From assembly GCA_963663145.1 (NCBI GenBank), contig OY760134.1, positions 1,302,001-1,366,000 of the forward strand: a stretch of DNA of 64,000 nucleotides, in the 5' to 3' direction. Source of the stretch: Azotimanducus sp963663145. GTDB taxonomy: Bacteria; Pseudomonadota; Gammaproteobacteria; Pseudomonadales; Azotimanducaceae. Positions 26,325 through 34,889 of the stretch are shown here, piece by piece; position 1 is the stretch's first letter, and every line of letters begins with the position of its first letter. The notes beneath the pieces are model-generated. The model worked only from the letters and a program-made list of their open reading frames with translations. It searched no databases and was not told the origin of the DNA. The translations under genes and the position numbers were made by a program.

Positions 26325-27803
26325 ATGTCTTGTTCAAAATGCTTGCTCCCGTTTCTGATCCTCTTCGGTCTATCGGTGGGGCCGGCCATGGCGCAGGAGG
26401 CCGATACCCAGACTCCGCAAGAAGAGGCCGGCGTTGAAGTCAATCAAGCGGCGTCGCTCGATGAGTTACTTGATTTGGTGCGTGAACGGCGCTTGGTGGA
26501 ATCGCGCGACCACGCGGCGCGGGAACAAGAGTTCGTCAGTAGCCGTGATCGGCAGCAGCAATTGCTCAGCGATGCTGAGGCCGAGCAGCGCCGCGAGGAG
26601 CGGCGCGCAGAATCCCTGAATGCTCAGTTCAATGAGAACGAAGAACGCATTAACGAACAACAGCAGAAACTTGATGAGCGGCTCGGCGCCCTGCGTGAAC
26701 TCTTTGGTGTGTTGCAGCAGGTGGCTGGAGATACCAGGGGACTCTTTGAAGGGTCCATCATCAGCGCCGAATTTGCGGAAGATCGCGGCGAATGGCTCAG
26801 CGAGTTCGCTGCCAAGATGGGGACTTCCACACAGCTCGCAACCATTGCGGAAATGGAGCGCTTGTGGTTTGAGCTGCAGCGTGAGATGACCAAGACCGGC
26901 GAAGTAAATCGGTTTAGTGGGGTCGTCAGCCTTTTGAACGGCGAGAGCAAGTCCGTGGATGTGGTGCGTGTGGGTGCCTTTAACTTGGTCGGTGACGGCG
27001 AATACCTCAACTATGTACCCGGCGTGGGCATTACCGAATTGGCGCGCCAACCTGCGGGCCGCTATGTGAACACCATTGACGATCTGGAAGAAGCTGAAGC
27101 CGGCGATGTGGTCGAATTTGCGGTCGATCCGACACGCGGTTCGTTGCTCTCGCTCTTGATACAAGCGGCGACCGTGGGTGAGCGCATCGGCTCGGTGTTC
27201 GGAGGGATCGCTGATGGCGACTGCTATCTCCCGTTCTGCGATGGCCAGGGGGGGTATGTCGGATCGGTCATTATTCTTGGCGGCATCATCGGGGTATTGC
27301 TGGCCTTGGAACGCTTCATCACCCTGTTTCTAATAGGTCGCAAGGTGAACTCGCAGCGGGAGACTGATGTGCCGTCCGAGGACAATCCACTCGGACGCAT
27401 CATGCGTGTCTACGAAGCGAACAAGACAGTGGACGTTGAGACGTTAGAGCTCAAACTGAGTGAAGCGATTCTTACCGAAACCCCCGCTATCACGCGAAAC
27501 ATCACCTTGATACAAGTGATTAGCGTGGTGGCGCCTTTGCTTGGTCTCTTAGGAACGGTCATCGGCATGATCTTGACCTTCCAAGCCATTACCCTCTTCG
27601 GTACAGGCGATCCAAAAACCATGGCCGGTGGTATCTCAACTGCCTTGATGACCACGGTGCTTGGTCTGTGTGTCGCCATCCCAACCGTACTGCTTCACGC
27701 ACTTGTGAATGGCCGTAGCAAGGCGCTCATTCACCTGATTGACGAGCAGAGTGCCGGAATAGTTGCGGACCATGCTGAACAAAGCGGTGCGGCGCTCGGT
27801 TGA
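26325..27803 (+). CDS. MotA/TolQ/ExbB proton channel with long periplasmic N-terminal region
   Basis: Proton-channel subunit of a TonB energising complex. ATG 26325 gives a clean signal peptide (MSCSKCLLPFLILFGLSVGP, cut after AMAQ). Residues about 45-130 are a charged coiled coil. A DUF3450-like middle section follows (FSGVVSLLNGESKSVDVVRVG), echoing the upstream gene. The ExbB domain proper (about 305-490) has a first TM VIILGGIIGVLLALERFI and the paired TM region with LLGLLGTVIGMILTFQAI. About 492 aa, more than twice a normal ExbB. An upstream GTG (26286) overlaps the previous stop codon but would spoil the signal peptide. Confidence 0.9.
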   Translation: MSCSKCLLPFLILFGLSVGPAMAQEADTQTPQEEAGVEVNQAASLDELLDLVRERRLVESRDHAAREQEFVSSRDRQQQLLSDAEAEQRREERRAESLNAQFNENEERINEQQQKLDERLGALRELFGVLQQVAGDTRGLFEGSIISAEFAEDRGEWLSEFAAKMGTSTQLATIAEMERLWFELQREMTKTGEVNRFSGVVSLLNGESKSVDVVRVGAFNLVGDGEYLNYVPGVGITELARQPAGRYVNTIDDLEEAEAGDVVEFAVDPTRGSLLSLLIQAATVGERIGSVFGGIADGDCYLPFCDGQGGYVGSVIILGGIIGVLLALERFITLFLIGRKVNSQRETDVPSEDNPLGRIMRVYEANKTVDVETLELKLSEAILTETPAITRNITLIQVISVVAPLLGLLGTVIGMILTFQAITLFGTGDPKTMAGGISTALMTTVLGLCVAIPTVLLHALVNGRSKALIHLIDEQSAGIVADHAEQSGAALG

Positions 27804-27831
27804 TCGTCGAGGCTAGCACGAGGAAGTTGGG

Positions 27832-28350
27832 ATGATTGGCGACATCTATCTGGCGATACAGATATTTATCGAGCGTGGAGGCGACGTGCTGTGGCTGATC
27901 GCTGCCATCACCTTCCTCATGTGGGCACTCATTTTCGAGCGCGTCTGGTACTTTTATCGCGAACACGGCAATGTAGTCGATCAGACCGTTGAAATATGGG
28001 AATCGCGGCCGGAGCGACGCTCTTGGAGCGCGCAGCAGATTCGTGATGCCCTCATTTCTCAGTCAAGCGAAAAGATCACCGGTTCGCTTCCGCTGATTCA
28101 AACCTGTGTGACCCTGTGTCCGCTATTGGGCCTGCTAGGCACGGTGACGGGCATGATTTCGGTGTTTGACGCCATGGCCACCCAAGGCGGCAATGCACGC
28201 TCTATGGCGGCGGGCGTTTCCATGGCGACCATTCCGACCATGTGCGGAATGATTGCGTCCCTTTCCGGCTTGCTGGCAACGACCTTCTTGCGTGGTCGCG
28301 TAGGGCGTGAAATTGAGACGCTTCAAGATCACTTGACTTTCGATCATTAG
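27832..28350 (+). CDS. exbB: ExbB/TolQ proton channel subunit (short form)
   Basis: Second proton-channel subunit of the operon, 172 aa with three TM helices: about 18-40, and the pair around LLGLLGTVTGMISVFDAMA and TIPTMCGMIASLSGLLATTF. ATG 27832 follows a GAGGAAG ribosome site. Having both a long and a short ExbB in tandem before ExbD is characteristic of the DUF3450-type TonB clusters. It likely forms the pentameric channel around ExbD, while the long form adds a periplasmic scaffold. Confidence 0.93.
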   Translation: MIGDIYLAIQIFIERGGDVLWLIAAITFLMWALIFERVWYFYREHGNVVDQTVEIWESRPERRSWSAQQIRDALISQSSEKITGSLPLIQTCVTLCPLLGLLGTVTGMISVFDAMATQGGNARSMAAGVSMATIPTMCGMIASLSGLLATTFLRGRVGREIETLQDHLTFDH

Positions 28351-28438
28351 AAGAGCCGGTTAAGACAATTGAGCGTCACAAGGCGACATCTCTGGATCGC
28401 GTAGGCACCTAAGGAAGGTATACGGGAGTTTTCACAAG

Positions 28439-28837
28439 ATGGCAAGGCAGCGCTTCAATCGCGATGAAGAATCGGACATAAACTTGGCACCCATGCTTGA
28501 TGTGGTGTTTATCATGCTGATTTTCTTCATCGTCACCGCCACCTTTATCAAGCAAGCGGGAATCGAAGTATTGCGGCCTGCTGCGGGAAGCGCCGAAGAG
28601 AAACCCACCGTGAGCGTGCTGGTTGCGGTCAGCGAAACCGGGGATATCTGGATTGATAACCGGCGGGTGGATCCTACTTCTGTTCGGGCGCATATCGAAC
28701 GACTGCATGCGGAGAATCCGAAAGGCGGTCTTGTGGTGCAAGCGGACCGTGGCGCGAAGATGGAAAAGGTCTTGGCAGTTCTTGAAGCTGCGCGCGCCGC
28801 AAATATTACCCAAGTCGCCTTGTCTACCGAGCGCTAG
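28439..28837 (+). CDS. exbD: ExbD/TolR biopolymer transport protein
   Basis: 132 aa. The N-terminal INLAPMLDVVFIMLIFFIVTATF is the single TM helix; its Asp in PMLDVVF is the conserved proton-carrying residue of ExbD. The periplasmic domain contains IDNRRVDPTSVRAHI and VVQADRGAKMEKVLAVLEAAR. It completes the proton channel with the two upstream ExbB-type proteins. Confidence 0.95.
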   Translation: MARQRFNRDEESDINLAPMLDVVFIMLIFFIVTATFIKQAGIEVLRPAAGSAEEKPTVSVLVAVSETGDIWIDNRRVDPTSVRAHIERLHAENPKGGLVVQADRGAKMEKVLAVLEAARAANITQVALSTER

Positions 28838-28971
28838 AGGATATTCGAGCAGTGCGGAGGTCAAGCTTGGGATACAAACTAGGGTTTGTTGTGCCTCTAG
28901 GCGCCTCGGCGCGTTTAGAGCGCCTTTGCGATTGTGAATGGTGAAAATGAGAACGGAGCGAGGGTAAACAG

Positions 28972-29613
28972 ATGGCGAATGGAAGTGTATTGGTTTCGAA
29001 CGAACCTCGAAGCTACTTAAGGCCGGTCATCGGGGTGTTGCTTGGCTTCTTCATGACGGTGGTGCTGTTTCTGGTCATGCAGGCGTTGATTAGGAGTGAC
29101 CGGAACCCCTTCACAGATGCACCAACCGGTCGCATCGTTGATTTCGTGCGCCTATTGGATGACACACCCATCGAAATCAAGCGGCGCAAGCCGCCCCCGC
29201 CGCCTGATGTGGATGAGCCTCCACCCGATATGCCACGTCCACAGATTGAATCTCAAGACAACAGTGTGGGGATTGATATATCGCTTAATAATCCCGGAAT
29301 TGATCCTTCCATGGATATGGGGGGCTATTCTTCCGACGGCGAGTATCTTCCGATCGTGAAAGTGAAACCCATTTATCCCCGGCGGGCGCAAACTCGAGGG
29401 ATTGAAGGCTATGTGCTATTGGAGTTCACGGTCACCAAAACCGGTGCGGTCGCCAATCCTGTGATCATCGAATCCGAACCACCTGGCATCTTTGATCGCG
29501 CAGCCATCAATGCAGCCTTGAAGTTTAAGTACAAGCCTAAGGTCGTGAACGGCGAACCCATCGATGTCGCTGGCGTGCCTCACCGAATTACCTTTGAACT
29601 TGCGGATGAGTGA
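28972..29613 (+). CDS. tonB: TonB-family energy transducer
   Basis: 213 aa. One N-terminal TM helix (about 18-40) is followed by a short proline-rich span (KRRKPPPPPDVDEPPPDMPRP, about 73-92) that crosses the periplasm. The C-terminal TonB domain has VKVKPIYPRRAQTRGIEGYV and EFTVTKTGAV, ending VPHRITFELADE. ATG 28972 has GGAG upstream. The proline-rich linker is shorter than in E. coli TonB. It would couple the ExbB/ExbD channel to receptors such as those at 2.5 and 49 kb. The 134-bp gap to exbD holds no clear terminator. Confidence 0.93.
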   Translation: MANGSVLVSNEPRSYLRPVIGVLLGFFMTVVLFLVMQALIRSDRNPFTDAPTGRIVDFVRLLDDTPIEIKRRKPPPPPDVDEPPPDMPRPQIESQDNSVGIDISLNNPGIDPSMDMGGYSSDGEYLPIVKVKPIYPRRAQTRGIEGYVLLEFTVTKTGAVANPVIIESEPPGIFDRAAINAALKFKYKPKVVNGEPIDVAGVPHRITFELADE

Positions 29614-30994
29614 AATGAAGATTGACCGCAATCCTATTGCGCGCCGAAGACTGTCAAGGATGTCGAGCGGGCGTCATGTGCATGCCTATGTGCTGAGCGT
29701 TATTTTGGGAATAGCGGGATTTCTGATCACCGGCCTCGCGCCAATGCAAGACACTCACGCGCAGCAGTCCGAAGAAAAGGAGCGTCCGCGGCAAGCGACG
29801 CGTCGCATCCCGGCCATGAGCGAGCCGGTGTTCAATCAACTCGCGGAAGCGCAGGAGTTCGTGGAAGCGAACGACTATGTCAAGGCGAAGGAACATCTCG
29901 ATAAGCTTTTGGAACGAAGACGATTGAATGGCAATGAGCGGGGACAGATATACAACCTGCTCGCCTTCGTGGCTTTGGAGCAGGATGACAACCCCAGCGC
30001 CATACGCAATCTCGAACTCGTGCTCGCCGAAGGCGATCAGATTACCGAAGGCCTCGAAACTTCGGTTCTATATACCTTGGCGCAACTTCAGTTCGTGGAG
30101 GAGAATTATCCCAAAGCTTTGCAGTATATGGACAGATGGCTCGCCAAACAGACAAGTGAAAGCCCTCAGCCCTACATATTCATTGGGCAGATTTACTTTC
30201 AGATGGACAACTTTCGCAAAGCCGTGGAGCATGTCGAGAAGGGCATTAATATCGCCACGGCATCCAATCTAGAGGTCAAGGAAAATTGGTGGGCCATGCT
30301 CAGGTACTTTTACTATGAGTTGGATAACCTGCCCAAAGCCATTGATGTTTTGAGGATTCTTGTCAGAGATTTTCCCAAGCAGGATTATTGGATTCAACTC
30401 TGTGGCATGTACAGCGAATTGGATCGAGAGGCCGAAGTACTAGCTTGTTTTGAAACTGCGCATCTCGGTGGCCATCTTGATCGAGAATCGCTCATGAGAA
30501 ACTACGCTGGCGTTTTGTTGAACGCCAACGCCCCCTATCGCGCCGCTAAGTACTTGAAGGCGGCGATGGACACGGAGATTGTTCCCGAGAACGAACAGAA
30601 CTTCATTTTGCTCGGGCAAGCGAACCAGTTTTCACAAGAACATCTCGATGCCATAAGGGCCTTTGAGGCGGCCGCGAGACTTTCCGAGAAAGGCACGACT
30701 TATGAGCAACTATCGCAGCTCTACTTCGAACGTGATGAGTACCAGAAGTGTATTGACGCGGCCGACTTGGCATCCGAAAAGGGTGGTCTTCGGCGTGAAG
30801 GTTCCCTGCTGTTGGTAAAAGGCATGTGCCTATTTAATCTGGACCGCTTGACGCAAGCAAGAACGGCCTTCGTTGATTCACGTCGCATTTCACGCAGGCA
30901 GGACATGGATTCCGATGAGCTCACCGCAAGCCAGTGGATCGTCTATATCGATAAGGAGAAGCAGCGGAGGGACACCTTAAGCCAGCGGCAATAA
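29606..30994 (+). CDS. Periplasmic tetratricopeptide-repeat protein of the TonB operon
   Basis: About 462 aa. A membrane-anchored or exported N terminus (VLSVILGIAGFLITGLAPMQ, then THAQQ) is followed by repeated TPR helices: LAEAQEFVEANDYVKAKEHL, LYTLAQLQFVEENYPKAL, YIFIGQIYFQMDNFRKAV, LDNLPKAIDVLRIL and others to about 440. ATG 29606 overlaps the tonB stop by 8 bp; ATG 29615 is an alternative. TPR proteins close many DUF3450-ExbB-ExbD-TonB operons, presumably scaffolding the complex. Function beyond that is unknown. Confidence 0.85.
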   Translation: MSEMKIDRNPIARRRLSRMSSGRHVHAYVLSVILGIAGFLITGLAPMQDTHAQQSEEKERPRQATRRIPAMSEPVFNQLAEAQEFVEANDYVKAKEHLDKLLERRRLNGNERGQIYNLLAFVALEQDDNPSAIRNLELVLAEGDQITEGLETSVLYTLAQLQFVEENYPKALQYMDRWLAKQTSESPQPYIFIGQIYFQMDNFRKAVEHVEKGINIATASNLEVKENWWAMLRYFYYELDNLPKAIDVLRILVRDFPKQDYWIQLCGMYSELDREAEVLACFETAHLGGHLDRESLMRNYAGVLLNANAPYRAAKYLKAAMDTEIVPENEQNFILLGQANQFSQEHLDAIRAFEAAARLSEKGTTYEQLSQLYFERDEYQKCIDAADLASEKGGLRREGSLLLVKGMCLFNLDRLTQARTAFVDSRRISRRQDMDSDELTASQWIVYIDKEKQRRDTLSQRQ

Positions 30995-31044
30995 TGAGAT
31001 CGAGCGCTTCTTTGTCAACACTCCTCAAGGGCTCGATTGCCTAA

Positions 31045-31701
31045 GTGTTTACGGGCATCGTCGAAGCCTTGTGTCCAGTTGCTTCCCTGAAAGATAGTCA
31101 GGGTGTTCGCGAACTTTGTGTTGAGGCTCCGGAAAGCTTCTCATCAAAGATCCGGCTTGGCGATTCGGTGGCGGTGAACGGCGTGTGTCTCACCAAGGTT
31201 GCTGGCGAACGCACCTCTCTTCGCTTTCAAGCAGTGAGTGAGACACTTGAGCGTTCCAATCTTGGCCATCTTCAGGAAGGCGATACGGTGAATTTGGAAC
31301 GCGCCTTGAAATTCGGTGACCGCGTTGGTGGACATTTGTTATCGGGGCATATCTGGACTGCCATTCCCTGCATTGAGGTTGAATGCGACGGTGACAATCG
31401 CTTTGCTTGGTTCGCCCTCGACGAGGCCTACGCTCGATATGTTCTTCATAAAGGATTTGTGGCACTCGATGGGGTTAGTCTCACCGTCGCCAGGGTGGAC
31501 CGAGAGTCATCGGAGAAGAAATTCGGGGTGACGCTGATCCCGGAAACTAGGGCGCGGACTGGGCTTGGTTCCCTTCGAACTGGGATACTCGTAAATCTTG
31601 AAGTGGATGCCCAAGTCCAGATGATCGTGGAGACCGTGACGAGGATTCTGCGCGAGCCGGGGGTTGTTCCCCTTCAAAACGGACTGAGTGAAAGACCGTG
31701 A
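31045..31701 (+). CDS. ribE: Riboflavin synthase alpha chain
   Basis: Dismutates two 6,7-dimethyl-8-ribityllumazines to riboflavin. It opens with FTGIVEA, the invariant start of the family, from a GTG. Two homologous lumazine-binding halves follow (about 1-95 with DSVAVNGVCLTKV and 98-190 with FVALDGVSLTVARV). Length 218 aa is normal. The 50 bp upstream hold only a 7-bp ATCGAGC/GCTCGAT pair and cannot accommodate an FMN riboswitch. The stop overlaps the GTG start of cmk. Confidence 0.93.
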   Translation: MFTGIVEALCPVASLKDSQGVRELCVEAPESFSSKIRLGDSVAVNGVCLTKVAGERTSLRFQAVSETLERSNLGHLQEGDTVNLERALKFGDRVGGHLLSGHIWTAIPCIEVECDGDNRFAWFALDEAYARYVLHKGFVALDGVSLTVARVDRESSEKKFGVTLIPETRARTGLGSLRTGILVNLEVDAQVQMIVETVTRILREPGVVPLQNGLSERP

Positions 31702-32417
31702 CGAATGAACGGATTGCTCGCAAGGCTCCGGTCGTCGCTGTGGACGGTCCCAGCGGGGCGGGAAAAGGCGAGGTCAGCCTTTTTCTCGCGCTCACCCTTG
31801 GATGGAGGATGATGGACAGCGGCGCGCTCTACCGAATACTCGCGTACAGGGCGTTACAGGAGGGTGTGTCAACAGATGATCATGTGGAACTCTCTAGACT
31901 TGCGCTCGATCTGGAGGTGAGCTTTTCGGTGGAAGAGGGAAAGCTCCAAGTGATATTCGAAGGTGCGGACCTCGGGGCGGCGATTCGCCGCGAAGAGGTC
32001 GGAGTGGCGGCCTCGCAGTTGGCAGTGTGGCCTGAGGTAAGGCATCGTGTGGTGCGTGCGCAGCGTCGGCAGAGGCGCGCTCCAGGCTTGGTGGCGGATG
32101 GTCGAGATATGGGAACGGAGGTATTTCCGGATGCCGAACTCAAAATCTTCTTGGATGCCAGCGTCGAAGCCCGAGCTCAACGGCGTTTTGAACAGTTGAA
32201 AGCGTTGGGATTTAGTGTTAGGTTAGAGAGTCTTTTGCAAAGTATTGCTGAACGCGACCAAAAGGATCGGACGCGAACTCACTCGCCGCTCGTCGCCGCG
32301 CAAGATGCCATTGTGATAGACACCACAAGCATGCTTCGTGAGACCGTTAAGGAGCAAGTTCTTAAGATCGTTCGAGATGCGAATCTTCCGGGAGTCGATG
32401 TCTTGGGATCCGCTTGA
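31698..32417 (+). CDS. cmk: Cytidylate kinase
   Basis: Phosphorylates CMP and dCMP. Blocks shared with E. coli Cmk: VDGPSGAGKG, MMDSGALYRILA, GLVADGRDMGTEVFPDA, LKIFLDASVEARAQRR and ERDQKDRTRTHSPL. The P-loop residue after GKG, Thr in E. coli Cmk, is Glu here, while everything around it is conserved. 239 aa, standard length. It begins with GTG inside the end of ribE and precedes rpsA, the same cmk-rpsA-ihfB order as in enterobacteria and pseudomonads. Confidence 0.93.
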   Translation: MTNERIARKAPVVAVDGPSGAGKGEVSLFLALTLGWRMMDSGALYRILAYRALQEGVSTDDHVELSRLALDLEVSFSVEEGKLQVIFEGADLGAAIRREEVGVAASQLAVWPEVRHRVVRAQRRQRRAPGLVADGRDMGTEVFPDAELKIFLDASVEARAQRRFEQLKALGFSVRLESLLQSIAERDQKDRTRTHSPLVAAQDAIVIDTTSMLRETVKEQVLKIVRDANLPGVDVLGSA

Positions 32418-32493
32418 ATGCGCGTCTTTGCATGATTCCATTGTTATTTGTGAGGGTGGTTGAGCCTATGCGACTAGATTTGAAGGACATGAT

Positions 32494-34278
32494 ATGAGCC
32501 AAAGCTTTGCGGAGCTCTTTGAAGACAGTCAACAGTCTGTCGAAATGTATCCGGGCTCTATTATTTCTGGAACCATTGTCGATATCGACAACGAAAACGT
32601 CACCGTGCACGCCGGTTTGAAGTCTGAGGGCGTGATTCCGAAACAACAGTTCCTTGATGAAGAGGGCCAACTCAACGTAGAGGTTGGCGATCAGGTGCGG
32701 GTTGCGCTGCAGACCGTGGACGATGGTTGGGGAACCACTCGACTTTCAAGAGAGAAAGCGCGCCGGGCCGAAACCTGGACGGAGATTGAGGACGCGTTCC
32801 GCGAGGGATCCACTGTTAAGGGAAGTATCAACGGTAAGGTTCGTGGTGGGTTCACCGTCAGCATCTGCGATATTCGCGCCTTCTTGCCTCAATCTCTTGT
32901 AGATACTACGCACTTGAGGGACCCCATGGCGCTTGAGGGCCACCCACTCGACTTCAAGGTGATCAAACTCGACACGGCGCGCAACAATGTGGTGGTGTCG
33001 AGACGCGCAGTCCTTGAGGAAGAGAACAGTGTAGAGCGTCAAGCACTCTTGGATTCCCTTCAGGAAGGCGTCGAAATGGATGGTCTCGTAAAGAATCTGA
33101 CGGACTACGGGGCGTTTGTCGATCTCGGTGGCGTGGATGGCCTGTTGCACATTACCGACATGGCGTGGCGGCGAATTCGTCACCCCGAAGAGGTTGTGTC
33201 GGTGGGAGAGCGAGTAAAGGTCAAAATCCTGAAGTTTGACCGCGAAAAGAACCGCATCTCGCTCGGTATGAAGCAACTCGGCGACGATCCCTGGGTGGAT
33301 CTCAAGGAGCGGTTCCCGCCCGGTACCATTTGTGACGCCAAGGTCACTAATTTGACGGACTATGGATGCTTCACCGAGATCATGGAAGGTGTGGAAGGCT
33401 TGGTTCACGTATCCGAAATGGATTGGACCAACCGCAATGTGCATCCCTCGCGGGTGGTCGCTGTTGGCGATGATGTGAAGGTCATGGTGCTCGATATTGA
33501 CGTCGAGCGGCGGCGGATTTCGCTTGGTATCAAGCAGTGTCGCCCCAATCCTTGGGAAGAATTCTCCGCGCTGCACAATCGCGGCGACTTGGTGACCGGT
33601 GCCATACGTGCGATCACCGACTTTGGAATCTTCATCGGCCTTGAGAACGGTATTGACGGCTTGGTGCATTTGTCTGACATCTCTTGGGAAGAATCGGGAG
33701 AGCGTGCGGTCAGACGGTTCAAGAAAGGAGAAGAAGTCACTGCGCAAGTTCTCTCTATCGACGTTGAACGAGAGCGCATTTCCTTGGGCATCAAACAGCT
33801 CAAGGGCGATGCCTTCGGCGACTTTGTGAATGAACATGGCCGAGGAAGTCAGGTTCAAGGGGTCGTCGCTCGTGTCGAGGCGCGTCACGCCGAGATCACG
33901 CTTGCACCAGATGTGGTCGCAACGTTGAGAGTTGGCGAAGTGAGCATGGACCCTGTGGACAGCGTTGCGGATGTACTGGAAGTCGGCCAAAAGGTCGACG
34001 TGAGAATTACCAATATCGAGCGTAAGAGTCGAACCATCGCTGTTTCGATTAAGGCGGTCGAAGTAGAACATACACGCAAGGCAGTCAGAGAGCATCAGAG
34101 CGCCGAGGAAGAAAAGCGCCAAACCCGATCATTGGGAGATCTCATACGCGCAGAGATGGGGAAATCCAGCGCTTCCAAAAAAACGAGCTCGAGTTCGAAG
34201 TCCAAGAAAAATTCCAAGGAGCTCGCGCAGGAGATTGAAGTTGATGCGCCCGAGGCTGAAGAGAGCGGGCAGGGGTAA
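32494..34278 (+). CDS. rpsA: 30S ribosomal protein S1
   Basis: mRNA-unwinding protein of the small subunit, with six S1 RNA-binding domains in 594 aa. The repeated blocks LTDYGAFVDLGGVDGLLH, LTDYGCFTEIMEGVEGLVH and ITDFGIFIGLENGIDGLVH mark domains 3-5. E. coli S1 has 557 residues; the surplus is a C-terminal low-complexity tail (SSASKKTSSSSKSKKNSK then an acidic end). ATG 32494 follows GAAGGA at 6 nt. The 76-bp leader is short. Translation feedback, known in E. coli, cannot be judged here. Confidence 0.97.
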   Translation: MSQSFAELFEDSQQSVEMYPGSIISGTIVDIDNENVTVHAGLKSEGVIPKQQFLDEEGQLNVEVGDQVRVALQTVDDGWGTTRLSREKARRAETWTEIEDAFREGSTVKGSINGKVRGGFTVSICDIRAFLPQSLVDTTHLRDPMALEGHPLDFKVIKLDTARNNVVVSRRAVLEEENSVERQALLDSLQEGVEMDGLVKNLTDYGAFVDLGGVDGLLHITDMAWRRIRHPEEVVSVGERVKVKILKFDREKNRISLGMKQLGDDPWVDLKERFPPGTICDAKVTNLTDYGCFTEIMEGVEGLVHVSEMDWTNRNVHPSRVVAVGDDVKVMVLDIDVERRRISLGIKQCRPNPWEEFSALHNRGDLVTGAIRAITDFGIFIGLENGIDGLVHLSDISWEESGERAVRRFKKGEEVTAQVLSIDVERERISLGIKQLKGDAFGDFVNEHGRGSQVQGVVARVEARHAEITLAPDVVATLRVGEVSMDPVDSVADVLEVGQKVDVRITNIERKSRTIAVSIKAVEVEHTRKAVREHQSAEEEKRQTRSLGDLIRAEMGKSSASKKTSSSSKSKKNSKELAQEIEVDAPEAEESGQG

Positions 34279-34285
34279 TGCCGAA

Positions 34286-34576
34286 ATGAAGCGCTCTGAA
34301 CTCATCCGCAAGGTGGCGCGCCAACAAGGCGACTTCTCTCACTCTGACATAGAAGCCATGGTGTCTAAAGTAATTGAACTCATGTCTGAGGCGCTCGAGG
34401 AGGGAAGAAGGATCGAAATACGCGGATTTGGAAGTATGTGTCTACGGGAGCGACCTTCACGGATTGGGCGCAATCCGCGTACAGGTGAGGCCGTAGCCTT
34501 GCCGGTCCGCCATATTCCCTTCTTCAAGCCCGGGAAGGCGTTGCGTAAGCGAGTCGATTCCGACCCCGACCTTTGA
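34286..34576 (+). CDS. ihfB: Integration host factor beta subunit
   Basis: DNA-bending nucleoid protein. ATG 34286 (MKRSELIRKVARQQGDFS) gives 96 aa. RRIEIRGFGSMCLRERPSRI and GRNPRTGEAV are the beta-arm and Pro-bearing tip that intercalates DNA; FFKPGKALR is the C-terminal helix. Position after rpsA identifies it as IhfB and not HU. An upstream in-frame reading from 34235 lies within rpsA and is not used. Confidence 0.94.
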   Translation: MKRSELIRKVARQQGDFSHSDIEAMVSKVIELMSEALEEGRRIEIRGFGSMCLRERPSRIGRNPRTGEAVALPVRHIPFFKPGKALRKRVDSDPDL

Positions 34577-34581
34577 TCGTT

Positions 34582-34812
34582 ATGAGCCCGAGATCGGAAC
34601 GCATTCTAGATAAAACAAAGTTCCTGATACGGGCGGTGACATTTCTCTTGGTGGCGACGTTCGCCGTCTTCGCCGCCATTGAAAACACTGGGCGGATTCG
34701 CCTGAGTCTGCTCGGCTATGAATCCCCCGAACTGAGCATCTATTGGTGGCTATTCATAATCCTGCTCTTAGGAGTTTTGCTTGGACGCCTGACACGCATT
34801 GGTGGAAAGTGA
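34582..34812 (+). CDS. lapA: LapA-type (DUF1049) membrane protein
   Basis: 76-aa inner-membrane protein with two TM helices: VTFLLVATFAVFAAIENTGRI and IYWWLFIILLLGVLLGRL. The short hydrophilic loop between them carries the LLG-Y pattern of LapA/YciS, which in E. coli acts with LapB (YciM) to control LpxC and LPS synthesis. lapB, the usual neighbour, does not follow here. ATG 34582 is used; a TTG at 34573 is in frame. It is the last gene of the cmk-rpsA-ihfB-lapA run. Confidence 0.85.
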   Translation: MSPRSERILDKTKFLIRAVTFLLVATFAVFAAIENTGRIRLSLLGYESPELSIYWWLFIILLLGVLLGRLTRIGGK

Positions 34813-34825
34813 AGCGAAAGCGACG

Positions 34826-34882
34826 ACTCCCCCTCGAAGGAGGAGTGGTCGCCTAGGTACCGAGCGCGGTGCCGCGCCTCGG
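34826..34882. terminator. Two tandem hairpins between convergent lapA and comEA
   Basis: The first hairpin (34826-34846) pairs ACTCCCCCT with AGGAGGAGT around CGA with one mismatch. The second (34860-34882) pairs CCGAGCGCGG with CCGCGCCTCGG around TG with one bulged base. Both lie in the 77-bp convergent gap. Neither has a T-tract, but stacked strong hairpins between converging operons suggest a transcription barrier. Confidence 0.55.
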
Positions 34883-34889
34883 AGTCATG

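Noticed and set aside
30995..31044. FMN riboswitch upstream of ribE
   Set aside because: The gap is only 50 bp and lacks the conserved RFN helices; just a 7-bp ATCGAGC/GCTCGAT pair is seen.
32746..34122. 458-codon minus-strand open frame in rpsA
   Set aside because: Exactly antisense to the S1 repeats; His/Asp-rich composition without domains. Its length is a by-product of S1 codon usage.
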